Part shown: positions 35,503-45,759 of the stretch, piece by piece
Layout of the letters: every line of letters begins with the position of its first letter
Position numbering within the stretch: position 1 is the first letter of the stretch
Assembly (NCBI GenBank): GCA_002104985.1
Contig: MCGO01000026.1
Location: 310,001 to 374,000, forward strand
Source of the DNA: Rhizoclosmatium globosum
Lineage: Eukaryota > Chytridiomycota > Chytridiomycetes > Chytridiales > Chytriomycetaceae
DNA length: 64,000 bases
Reading direction: 5' to 3'
The notes under the pieces: model-generated
The model's input: only the letters and a program-made list of their open reading frames with translations
Databases searched by the model: none
What the model was told of the DNA's origin: nothing
Program-made: the position numbers and the translations under genes

Positions 35503-35870
35503 GTTGACATCAAACATGCAATGAATTTCCAATAAAGTTGTCTCGGTTTCAAGTCAATTTTGGAAAAAGTTTTGGCACATTCTTGGATCATTGTGTATTT
35601 TGCTTGAAACAAATGGAGCTTTTTGGTGCCATTCAACAGTACGAAGAGAAGGACTGCATCAAAAATGTGACTGGTTTTATTGTCAAATCATTCCACTTTA
35701 AAGCAACACTGTGTTCGAGTTGCCCAAAAAATTCAAGTCAATTATGTAGGCAATGTTCATGTTGGAGATGTGGATGTTTCTGTTGACAATGTTGAATGGC
35801 TTTACAGTGAATGTGTTTGTTTTTGGTGGTGGAGAATGGTGTTTGGGTTCAGCTTGGAGTTCTTTTTCAT
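35503..35870. other. 3' flank of aminopeptidase 1
   Basis: About 370 nt after the stop codon, starting with an AATAAA-like signal near 35531. AT-rich, with short frames that show no domain or codon structure. It leads directly into the palindrome. Confidence 0.35.
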
Positions 35871-36267
35871 ACCACTGTTCCAAGTGTTGGCCACTACCAC
35901 TTCAACCCCACCAGGAACCAACCTGTGGCAGCAAAGGTCAGAGTGCTGGATCTTCATTCTATTCTATTTGGGGACAGGGTGGTTCTTTGAGGTTTCCGAC
36001 ATCAAAAAAGATCAAAACTACATTCTATCTCTCATTTGTTCATGGTTTGCATCATGATTGCCGCCTGGTCTCATGAACAACTGAGAAATAGATTGGGTTT
36101 TTGTTGAGACTCTTTTGGAGCAGATAACTCATCTGATGACAGAAGCCTCAGAGAACCACATTGTCCCAAAATACAATAGAATGAAGACCCAGTACTTCAA
36201 CCTTTTCTGTCACTGGTTGATTTCTTGTGGGGTTAAATGCGGTAGTGGCCAAAGCTTGGAATAATGG
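35871..36267. repeat. 400 bp imperfect palindrome (fold-back element)
   Basis: The left arm (about 35871-36046) matches the reverse complement of the right arm (about 36072-36267). Clear blocks are TTGGCCACTACC, TCAACCCCAC, GATCTTCATTCTATT, GGTTCTTTGAGG and, nearest the centre, CTCTCATTTGTTCATG against its inverted partner CATGAACAACTGAGAA. The loop is only about 25 nt. Arms differ by many substitutions and small gaps, so the inversion is old. It lies between two tail-to-tail aminopeptidase genes. Confidence 0.8.
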
Positions 36268-37159
36268 GGTAGAATCTAATACAATATTGAGTGGATAAAA
36301 CTTAATAAGAAAAATTTGAATCAGCTCTGCCAGAAGCAAGTGTGCAAAATACGGCAGAGGAGGAGGGGAGGGAGGCAATAACAACAGAAGCTTTGGTTTC
36401 AACTTGAAGAAAGAAGAGAAGGTGAATCCTCTGGTATCAAACATCAGATCTTGCTCTTGTTCTTCAAGATTTGTTGGTGTTTTTCCAAGCTCCATGAGGA
36501 TTCTTGTCCTTGAGAGGATGACTCCCAGCCATTACGAGAGGAACTTGAACTAGCATCTCAGTGAGTATTGATGTTAAGTTTTCTCCCAAGTGAGTAGAAA
36601 GATAGGGTAGCCTGTTGTGGTGAAAAGGACAAACGTTAGAAATAGTGTCAAATATAAGGAGACATATTACAGGTGTCCTTGATTATGATGAAAGAAGTCA
36701 AGCATTGAAAAACGAATACAGACAGACCTCATATAGAACATAGGATGCTTGCGTGAATAGTTTTGTCAGTGTTTTCTTGTGCCAAAACTAAAGAGGGAAT
36801 TCGACAACATCAATGTTAAACAAGCCAGCAATGACTGAGAAAGAGAACAGCATATGGAATGTTTAGTATCAATGATTTCAAGTAGAACAAAAGAAGAGGA
36901 AGAGGAAGGGCAGATGCCCACTCTCCTCCACGTACAAGAGAGCTGTAAGGACAGCCACAAGACGGAGAGTCGAGATAGTTGATGGAAGGAAGAAGTAAGT
37001 GGCCGAAGCGTGAAATTTTCCCGTGTACTGTAGGATGATGGCAGAAAGTGCAGAGAGCACTCAGGATGAACGTGGACTGCTATACACACCTCGCCTTATG
37101 CGGACGGGGATGAAGGATCAGAAAGATTTACAGAAATTTCAAGGGACCAAAAAGTTTTT
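36268..37159. other. Gene-poor spacer between the aminopeptidases
   Basis: About 900 nt with only short frames. A minus-strand frame at 36878-37060 has hydrophobic stretches (FFLPSTISTLRLVAVLTALL) that could be a remnant of ABC membrane sequence, given the clear relic next to it, but I could not align it. No RNA gene seen. Confidence 0.35.
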
Positions 37160-37268
37160 TGGTTGATCTCCATTGCGGCTTCCGAACTTATGATCCTTGA
37201 TTTGGTTGTTTAAAATGGAATTACAAAATTAATGGAAGTAGTCCAATGAGAGAATCAGGCGTTCGTCC
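37160..37268 (-). pseudogene. Relic of the ABC transporter 5' end
   Basis: Plus-strand 37214-37268 matches 33381-33432, around the first intron acceptor and second exon start of the ABC gene, with roughly 90 percent identity over about 48 aligned bases and two small gaps (TGGAAGTAGTC and GAGAATCAGGC are shared exactly). The acceptor TAG has become TGG. Weaker similarity continues to about 37160 (AAGGATC...TTCGG). Same orientation as the ABC gene, now just beyond the end of aminopeptidase 2. Confidence 0.7.
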
Positions 37269-37375
37269 AAAATTTCAGCTAAGTCCCAAGAGACAATATC
37301 ATTCAAATTTTTTTGAACTTATGAACTCTCTGATTTTTCTATACATGACTTTGGTTTATTGTATGAGCGATGTTT

Positions 37376-39204
37376 TTAAGCAAATTGTTTGTTCAAATCC
37401 TTGGCGATTTCGTACAAGATTCCAACACCGTAACCAGTGGCACGACCAGCAGCGGCAGATGGGAAGGCCATGTCAATGTGAGCCCAGAGACCCTCACCAC
37501 CTTCAGCCCACTTCTCCTCTGGAGACATGTGGGAGACAACGAACAAACCAGCACCAGCAGAAGGAGCGTTAGTTCTTTCGGCAGCACCTGGAATGTTGGT
37601 CATGTCGGCAACCTTGGAAGGCATAACCTTCTCAACACCGTGGAACTCTGGGCAGTAGACCATTGGGTAAGCAAGGTCACCAGAAACCTTTCCGGCCTTG
37701 TAGACAACGGTTTCAAAGTCAGCGTTGTTGCTAACGAAACCAGCGTGCTTTGAACCAGTGGCAAAAGTCTGGGCACCAGTCAAGGTGGCCATGTCAACAA
37801 TAACGTCAACGTTGAGGTCCTTGCAGGCGTAGGCAACTCCGTCCATCAAACACAAACGACCTTCGGCATCAGTGTTCATGACTTCGACAGTCTTTCCAGA
37901 GTAGGCAGTGACAATGTCGTCGACACGGAAGGAACGCTCGTCAACAGAGTTCTCGGCGATACAGAGAATAGCGTGGAGAGCGTAGTTGGTGTTGACACCG
38001 TTCAAGACGGCAGAGACGAAACCGTGCAAGACACCGGCACTTCCTCCCATATCAGTCTTCATGTTGGACATGACACCTCCAACCTTAATGGACAAACCTC
38101 CAGTGTCGAAGGTGAGACCCTTTCCAACCAAGGCAACAGACTTTTTGGCATCAGCTGGGGTGTGGCTGAGGATAACGAGAGCTGGGAGGTTCTCGCTGGC
38201 CTTTCCAACGTTCCAGATTCCACCGAAACCGCCGTCACGGAGCTCAGTTCCCTGGATAACCTTCAAGGTGACACCCTTGGCCTCCAACTTCTCCTTGTGG
38301 AGGGCACGGACAATGTCAACGTAGGTAGTTGGGTTCAACTCGTTTGGTGGCATGTCGACAATGTTGGCAGCATCACGGACGGCATCGGCAAGCACTTGGA
38401 TGTGCTCAGTGGATGTGGCAGTGCATCCGTTGTTGACAACAATGTGAACGTGGATGGCACGGACGTTGGCAGCCTTCTGCTTGCGAACGTAGTGTGGGAA
38501 AGCACGAGCGATGGCAAGGGCCTAGTAGGTAGTAGGTGGGGAGTTAAGCAGGGAGAAAAGGGGGTTGGATTGGGATCAGCAAATACGAAAAGAGGACCCG
38601 GTGGCGTCCGAGCAACGCAACCACCACCACCACCACCACCACCACCAAGTTAACAAAGACTCACCGCAGGAAGCACCTGGTCCTCGTTCGCAACACGCAA
38701 GACAATCACCGCATCGCCGTCCTTGCCCGCATGCTTTGAAACAACGTCCTGGATGGCATCAACTCGAATTGGAGCCTGGTTTCTAGTGCGCTTCTCGGTG
38801 AAGGTGGCGATTGTCACGGCCTTGCCGCCAGTGTACGTGGTGATGCTCTCGGTGGTGCCATCGACGATTGGCGCGGCAAAGTCCGATGCGAGGGAGAGCG
38901 CCTCAAGGGGAAGCGCCTGTCGTGGTTTCTTGTTGTTAAACTACTACTACTACTACTGCCTCAGAAGAACGTCACTTACGTTCTCGGCAGTCAACACAGC
39001 CTTCTCTCCAAGAACAAGAACTGTCTTGGCAGAAGCGAAAGATGTGGTGGCGGCGGAAACATCCCCTCCAACTACACAGTGAAAACCGCATTAGTACATG
39101 CATTCACCATAGAACAGGATCAGAAACACAGTCATTCGGCATTCAGGATTCCTGTCCGCACATAGTCACTTACTGGTGGCAAAAGTAACAGTAACAGCAG
39201 CCAT
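37376..39204 (-). CDS. M17 leucyl aminopeptidase, paralogue 2
   Basis: Start ATG ends at 39204 (MAAVTVTFAT). Exons then lie at about 39074-38983, 38916-38665 and 38521-37376, with introns at the same places as in paralogue 1. The catalytic core is VALVGKGLTFDTGGLSIK, KTDMGGSAG and NTDAEGRLCLMDGVAYA, the exact family signature. All expected metal ligands (Lys, Asp, Asp, Glu) are present. The linker between the two domains is short compared with paralogue 1. Two introns hold microsatellites: (ACT)n near 38940 and (ACC)n at 38617-38646. Both paralogues are probably active cytosolic peptidases; the inverted pairing suggests origin by inverted duplication. Confidence 0.9.
38617..38646. repeat. (CCA)n microsatellite in an intron
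   Basis: About ten CCA triplets lie in the third intron of aminopeptidase 2, just upstream of a GTGAGT donor on the minus strand. Confidence 0.9.
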
Positions 39205-39368
39205 TTTGTTATGATTTTGATTTGGAAAAAAGGAAAGGGAAGGGCGGAATCACAGGGCCGCCGATCCGCCAACAACATCCGTTCCGTTGCCACCGGAAGA
39301 AACAATCAATTAATTGATTCTTTTATTTTGTTCCCATTCACGAACACGCACGAATAACATCCATTTGC

Positions 39369-41593
39369 TCAAATCTTCTTTTGCTTCTTGGCCGCAGGTT
39401 TTTTCTCTGTCACTTCCTTAGAGGCCCCCTTCTTTGCCGCTGCTTCCTTCTTCTGGTGCGCAATACGGCGGTCAAGTAATTTCTGGGCCTCTTCCTCCTT
39501 CTTCTTGCGTCCATATTCAATCTTGTGGTACAAGTTGCGGTCTTTCTTGGTCATCATTGTCATGGCAAGAGCCTTCTCTTCGGCAGCTTGCGCTTCAGCA
39601 GCAGAAATCTTGCGTTTTTTGCTTCCCTCAGCTGGCTTCTTTGTTGTTTTGCCTTCGGCCGCCTTCTTTTGCATGTACTCGGTGTAAGATAACCCAGCGG
39701 CCTCGGCTTCAAGCTCGGCCTTGTAGACTTCCTCCTCTTCTTCAGACTAGAATATAGAGTATTGTTAGTTTCATGCAAATAACTTGGACAGAGTTTGTGC
39801 TTACCTCAATTTCCTCTTCACCATCATCCTCAACATCATCATCGTCATCATCAGCTCCTTCTGTTACTTCAGCACCAGCTTCATCAGCCATAATTCCACC
39901 AACAACGTTGTCTCCCTCTTCCTCCTCGGCTTCAATACCCTTGCTGACAGCAAGGGCACTAATAGCTTCAGCTGGAACGTATCCTTCCTTACCTCCACCG
40001 AATGGCGACAAGTGAGCAGGAAGAGTCTCACCAATGTGATAACCCTTGGTTTTGAGAATCTTGCCTGCATTCACACAGTCATACACCCACTGAGGCTGAA
40101 TGTAATCTCTAGTTCCTTGCTTTGTGGCTCCAGGACGATCAACAATTTGGTGAGTAATCGTAGCATCATCCTCAGCGACAGCAGAACCAGCACCAGAAGT
40201 CTCAGGCCATCCAACCTTTCCACCAAACGCCTTGATAACAAACTCCAAAGAATGACGAGGAACTTCACGGCTCAAGTAAAATACACAAGAGTGGAACAAC
40301 TTGTGGCTGGAGGATCCAGTAACAATCTTGGCAGCGTCTCTGAGGGATGGAACCATTTCAGAGGCATCGGTTGGCGCAACAATGGCATTTGGAATGTCCT
40401 TGTCCTCATCTTCCTCCTCCTCATCCTCTTCTTCATCATCCTCACCATCCTCAGCTGCAGCCTTCTTACTAATCTCTCCAATCTTGTCAGCAATCGACTT
40501 GACTCTCTTCTCAACCTCCTTTCTCTGCTTGCGGTTCACAGCACCCGCTGAAGCGTTGTCAGATCCAGCAAGAACCTTGCCTTCAACAGTCTCGACAGTG
40601 AAACCAGCGAGACCCGAGCTGCTCTCCTCGTCTTTCACTTTGGGTGGGTACACCAAGTTCAAGTCGCTGTAGAGCTTGTAGTTGACGAAACCAACCAAGG
40701 TCTCGTACAAGTCCAAGAACGTGGCCATGATACGGAAATCGACATCCTTGGGAGTGTCTTGGGAGAATGGGTGGGGCACAATCCAAGTGATCTGTATCGG
40801 GGAAAGAGAGAAGCTTAGCTTAAGAGAGACCAAGAAAGTGACGCTGAATGAAAAGAAACTCACGTCTGAACCGCCAATGTCGGCTTGGTAGTAGATTCCC
40901 TTGATACTGACGAAAACCTTCTTCAACCTTCCAGTAATCATAACATAGTGCTGAAACTCGCTAATAAGACGTGCACATTTTCTGATGATGGATGGTTTGA
41001 TGACTCGAGAGTGGGTTGGAAGAGTTGCGAACAAGGCAAGCATGGAAAGGGCATCGTCCAAATCCTGGACAAGAACTGTGATTAGAGATCGAGGAAAGAA
41101 AGAAAGAAAAAAGGTTAAGGAGAGTAGTTACCCTGACGGCCATGTTGAAGGATGGATATCTTTCGCGGATAATGTGATCCAAACGGTACTCTGGTTTCGA
41201 CTCTTCCAACTGCTTCGCAACGGCCCATTCCTCTTTTCCAATAGCTCTGTTGATCTTTTGTTGATGCGCTCGGATCTCTCTGAGCTTTTGAAGGATTGGT
41301 TCATGAAGCAAGTATTGAATGTCTTTCTTGTAGTACACTGTCCTTGGGGCGGTGGAACCCTTGTTAACCTTCTTCTTGTTTCTTGGCTCTCTTGGGTAGA
41401 TTCCCTTGATGATACATAGACGTCTGGTGAGCAGAGGTGAGGTTGTTAGGAAAGGGATCAAGAGGTTTGGAAAGGATTGATTCCTGTCTTACCTGAATTG
41501 GGCCAGTGAGATCTGGAGCTTTCGTACGGCAACGTTACGAGAAATGAAGTTGTTGGCCGCTCCCTTCTCTCCCTTCTTTTGAATTCGTCCCAT
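39369..41593 (-). CDS. NOP7: Pescadillo (Nop7/PES1) ribosome biogenesis protein
   Basis: ATG ends at 41593 and begins [20 protein letters not shown], the standard pescadillo start. The N-terminal domain includes [19 protein letters not shown] and the [15 protein letters not shown] segment. A long acidic stretch encoded near 40430 splits it from the BRCT domain ([20 protein letters not shown], then [17 protein letters not shown]). Another acidic run and a Lys-rich C terminus ([11 protein letters not shown]) follow; the last intron is near 39747-39804. Pescadillo forms the PeBoW complex with Bop1/Erb1 and WDR12/Ytm1 for 27S pre-rRNA processing in the nucleolus. All parts are present and the length (about 600 residues) is normal. 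Confidence 0.95.
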
Positions 41594-41924
41594 GGTGTTT
41601 AAGTTTTTGAAACTTGCTTAGAAAAAAAACAAAAAGAAAGAAAGCGGTTCTAAAGTTCTTGAACAGATCTGCCCAAATGAGATTTAAATATCTAAGAAAT
41701 ATTATAGACGAGAGTTGGGGCATTAGTGACGGGAGCAAGAACGGAAGGAAACTGAATCGTAGGAAAAAAGCTTTCAGCTTGAAATACTTTCATAATCAGC
41801 AGTACTGATGGGTATAAAACAAGTATATAAAACAAGGCAATTGTATTTGCGTAGCACTAGTAGAGCCGATGTCAGTTTCTGTGCTGTTGGCATCCAAAAT
41901 CCAATTTCGCAATCTCTTTCGAAA
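41594..41924. other. Divergent promoter region
   Basis: 331 nt between pescadillo (minus) and a small gene (plus). Contains an A/G-rich block (about 41615-41645) next to the pescadillo start and AT-rich DNA beyond. Nothing else recognised. Confidence 0.35.
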
Positions 41925-42300
41925 ATGCCTGACACTCCGCCGCCGTCCGTCGAAGATGCTGCCGCAATGGCTGCCGAAAGCACCGAGCCGGCAGTTGCAC
42001 CAGATCCATCTTTGCTTGGAAGGAGGCGAGGCGGCGTATCCCTTCCCGTTCCAAGGTAATGCACCCCCTTTGTTTTCCCCTCGGCCTGAGCCCTATTGGC
42101 TCCTGCCGGTGATGCATACATGCACTTGATGGAACATGATGCATTCATTGGCAGTGCAGCTTCTAGGGTGAAGGCGGTGGCGGCGATTGCACCCTGAATG
42201 CTAACTGCGTGACTCCTCCTTTGATCGCCATCAAATCAATAGTGGCCATGCCGAAATGACACTTGAGCAACTGAAAGAATACTACAAGGAAGGGAAATGA
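41925..42300 (+). CDS. Small protein, 62 residues, two exons
   Basis: Exon 41925-42055 (MPDTPPPSVEDAAAMAAEST...) joins across a 187 nt intron (GTAATG...CAATAG) to 42243-42300, giving exactly 62 codons and stop TGA. The first half is acidic and Pro/Ala-rich, followed by a GRRRGG patch; the end, MTLEQLKEYYKEGK, is an amphipathic helix. I do not recognise it. The Kozak context (AAAATGCC), the phase match and the compact helix support a real gene. An alternative is that the intron carries more coding exons. It could be a small subunit of a larger complex, which is a guess. Confidence 0.5.
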
Positions 42301-42463
42301 ATGTACGAACTTGAGCTTTTGTATTGCCTGTTGCTGGAGGAGGATGCTGATGAGAGTTTCCTATGTATTCTTTAAGTACTGTTATTAGACGTGTTGATTA
42401 AATGCCTTTCTCGTTGTATATATTAATGTGGAGGAGGGCAATCTCCAAAACCAACCTTCTTCT

Positions 42464-44305
42464 TTATTCACATGCCAATTTTGCATCAAAACTATATATT
42501 TCATTGAGAGTAAGTGTTGGATTTGTTTGGGAATAAGGAACAAACCTTGTTAATGCAATTCCAAATGCTTGTACCGCTGTCATCGGGTATTTGAAATCCA
42601 TAGTAAATTTGTGAGCCTCAACCCGTCCAAATTGCATCATTATGTAATCCACTGGATTATTTCTGACATTAGACGCAATGTGATTGGGAACAAAAGAGTA
42701 CAAACAGTCATGATCATGCACAATTTGGAAATTTTTGACTGATGCCATCGTCACTCTAGTGTTAAAGTTAAGTACAAATGATTCGGTATCTGGTTGATCC
42801 GTTAGAAACCGATAATATGGTGGAGACGGGGGACTATTACCCGGGTTCCACTGAGGAGTCTTGTTGTGTGTGATGTGAATATCCTTATCCACATCACGTT
42901 TACTTCGAAACAGAAGTGTATCTCTTTCCTAAGAAACAAATTTTGGTTGGATTGATTGGACCATATGTTCAACTTTACTCACACTCTGCGGCCGCAACTG
43001 GCAACGAGTTTTGTCCTTATTCATTCCTGGCAAAATTACTGTCATCTTTCGAGGACCTTTAACTCCCAAAATGTTTGGCTCCTGTAGGCCAAAGAAAATT
43101 CAATCCCAACCCATATTTCTTGTACAAAGCTTACATAGAGAACAGCACAAAACTCTTCATGCGATCCAAACTTCATTTTCGATGAGCCTTCAGCATTATC
43201 ATAAACGGAGAATGCAGTTCCAATGAAGTTCGAGCTAAAATAAAATTAAATCAGCATTACTCCCAACTCCTCACAAAACAAATTACCGAACATTCGCCAC
43301 AATATTTTCCTTTGTTCGTGACCAGTTTGAAAGTCGATCCGTTGAAATCACGTAATGGCTACTCTTGCTCATAAAGTTCTGTTTTCGCGCGGATAGGAGA
43401 AACACCTGTCGAACATCGTCTTCGATAAACAGTTCGTACGCAGGGAACGTCTTTCCACCACTCGCAAAGCTTTTTGTTCGTTCAATTTTGCATCTGATTT
43501 CGTGAGGATAAGGAACGGGCCTGCGGTTTTTTGAAGATTGTATCAGATTCAATTTGGTGGTGGGGGGAAAGGTATCCACGCACGATAATGCGAACGCCAT
43601 TAAATCGGATCTGGCATCTGAAGCAGGTAAGAGACGGGGAATAGTTGTGCGCTGTTGTTGATGTTGCTGTTGATGGGCTCGAGGGTTGTTGTTATTCCAC
43701 TGAGCGAGGCCGTCCTGATTCTATCAACAGGCACATGACAATTTAAGTAGTCACAGATATAAGTGCAAGGTAAATTACGTTGCGTTCAATAGGGATTCTG
43801 CCCAGAGCTCCTGCCACAGCTTGATTCAACGCAGCCGGTGGATCAGGAGCAGGAGCCACTTGCAGAAACAGATCGAGATTGGATTCGGACCGAGCAAGAG
43901 TTAAAAGTCTCTAGTATAGAAGTAAGCGTGGCAGATATGATGAATTGGATAGGTACACCGCCAGCAGAGTTATTTCGCGAAAGTTCGGAAAGTTCGGGCG
44001 ATGACAGATTGTTTACGACTGTCTGGGACTCGGATCCGTCTGTTTCGATATCTTCATCGCTTTCATCTGCAGAATAAACGTTTCCTGAATGAATGTTAAC
44101 GTGGTTGGTTGATGGTTAAGTTCGACATAAACACACTTAGTGACGATGAAGCCATCCGGTTGTGACTATTGGTTGATGGACCGCCTTGCATTCTCGTCTT
44201 GTCAATCGTTGGGTGAGATGAAGAGGGAATGGATTTGGAGAACTTTTTGATTGTCATTTTCAGGTCAAAGCCTTTGCGACAGCTTAGGGCGACAGCTGCA
44301 TTCAT
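42464..44305 (-). CDS. Tubby-like protein
   Basis: ATG ends at 44305. An N-terminal disordered part (Ser, Asp/Glu and Gln-rich, over four short exons) leads to a full Tubby domain of about 260 residues: [102 protein letters not shown], ending [12 protein letters not shown], the family's terminal signature. A 53 nt intron without stop codons near 42659-42711 must be removed to give HDHDLDYIMMQF. Tubby domains bind PI(4,5)P2 and, in ciliated cells, deliver membrane proteins to cilia with IFT-A. In a zoosporic fungus a flagellar role is plausible. Confidence 0.92.
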
Positions 44306-44540
44306 TTTTTATATTCTATATTTTATTCATATATACACGTGTTGACCAGCGTTCAAATGAAGTATATCTATTGCAGGCCTGGTTGTAGAAAAAGAAAGAA
44401 GCGTAAACACTACCGTATTGTAATTATTTCCCCTTTACTCTCTAATTCTTTATTTTTAACAGTCCGTATCGCGTGTCTTGCCTTGACCCTCGTGCGTTTG
44501 CGCGGCAGGGGCATTTTTCGCTCACACAAAGAACTCAACA

Positions 44541-45496
44541 ATGGCAACTGTGAGCGCGGAGGCCAAGGTCGCTTACGAGGACGTTAGAAACGATGCAACC
44601 CCATCCAACTGGTAATTACCGCTCTCTTCAAAGCCTCTCCGATTAGTCCCGTGGAAAAAAGCGGGTGTTGGGGCGGGGTTGTAAATTGATGGGTTGGTTG
44701 GTTCTGATCACGCCCCCAATAACTCCAGGTTGCTCCTTGAGTACGCCGACGACAAGAGCGACAACATCGTCCTTGCTGGATCTGGTACGTGTTTTTGATT
44801 GTTTTAGTGGTGGCAAGCGGGGACAGTGAGTTCTAATGAACGTGTCTTTATAGGAAGCGGTGGTTTGGCTGAAGTCAAGTCTAAGCTCGACGATGTAAAT
44901 TTATTACCCCTCTCTCCTCTACACTCTGTCTCCGTTCGTTTATTGTGGTTGGAAGAGTTGGAAGGAAGGGGACCTTGAGGTTGCTTCGATTGGGAGACGT
45001 TCTGGGGGATTTGGGGGGAGGGGTTTTCGATTTTTACCCTCGCATCCACCCCACCTACAATACCCACTTCCGTCAGCTTATTACGCGATTGTGAGCAACA
45101 AATTGATCCTGCTTACTGTGTTTAGGCCAAGGCTGCTTACGGTTTCGTCCGTGTTGTTGTTGGAAACGATGAGCTTTCCCAAAGAGTCAAGTTCCTCTTC
45201 TTCACATGGTGTGGAGCTGGTGTCAAGGTATGTTTTGAACTTCTTAATTGAATGTTTCTTAACTGTATTTGTTGCAGGTTATGCGCAAGGCCAAGTTGAG
45301 TGTTCACATTGCCAGTGTGAAGCAGGTTTTGCAAGCCTTCTCTGTGGAGGTTTCTGCTTCCACCTTGGATGACTTGAACGAGACTGCTGTTATTACTTTG
45401 ATCAAGAAGGTTTGTCTTTGTTGTAATTTGGCTTTTGACTAATGACAATTCTATCAGTCAATGGGTGCCAACTACGATGGACAGGGTGCAAAATAA
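44541..45496 (+). CDS. Coactosin-like actin-binding protein (ADF-H)
   Basis: Six small exons (44541-44611, 44729-44784, 44854-44894, 45126-45227, 45278-45409, 45458-45496) encode about 146 residues, the normal length for coactosin. ADF-homology features are the start MATVSAEAKVAYEDVR, YGFVRVVVGNDELSQRVKFL, FFTWCGAGVKVMRKAKLSVH and the end GANYDGQGAK. The last motif and the lack of the cofilin N-terminal Ser/actin helix basic cluster favour coactosin over cofilin. It binds the side of F-actin and counters capping. Introns are 51-231 nt, one of the densest intron loads in the window. Confidence 0.9.
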
Positions 45497-45759
45497 ATTC
45501 ATGAAAGATTGTAGGACTGTTGTTGGGGAATGAGATTCTGATGATTCATTTTCATATCGTTGGAATAAAAGTAAAGATCGTTTCTTCCACTTGTTCGTGT
45601 TCTTTTTCCTTTCCCTTTTTGGTAACAAATCCACATTAAAGCATTTCGTTGTTTTTATTTCAGTCTTTTGGGGCCCACTCCGAAAACACAAGATTTGAAA
45701 AGTGAGAACAAATAGTCCCAAGGGAGAGGTATGGGGGTTTTGAGAAAAAGACATGATTT

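Noticed and set aside
39742..40672. Ser-rich plus-strand frames opposite pescadillo
   Set aside because: They are antisense shadows of the acidic Glu/Asp stretches.
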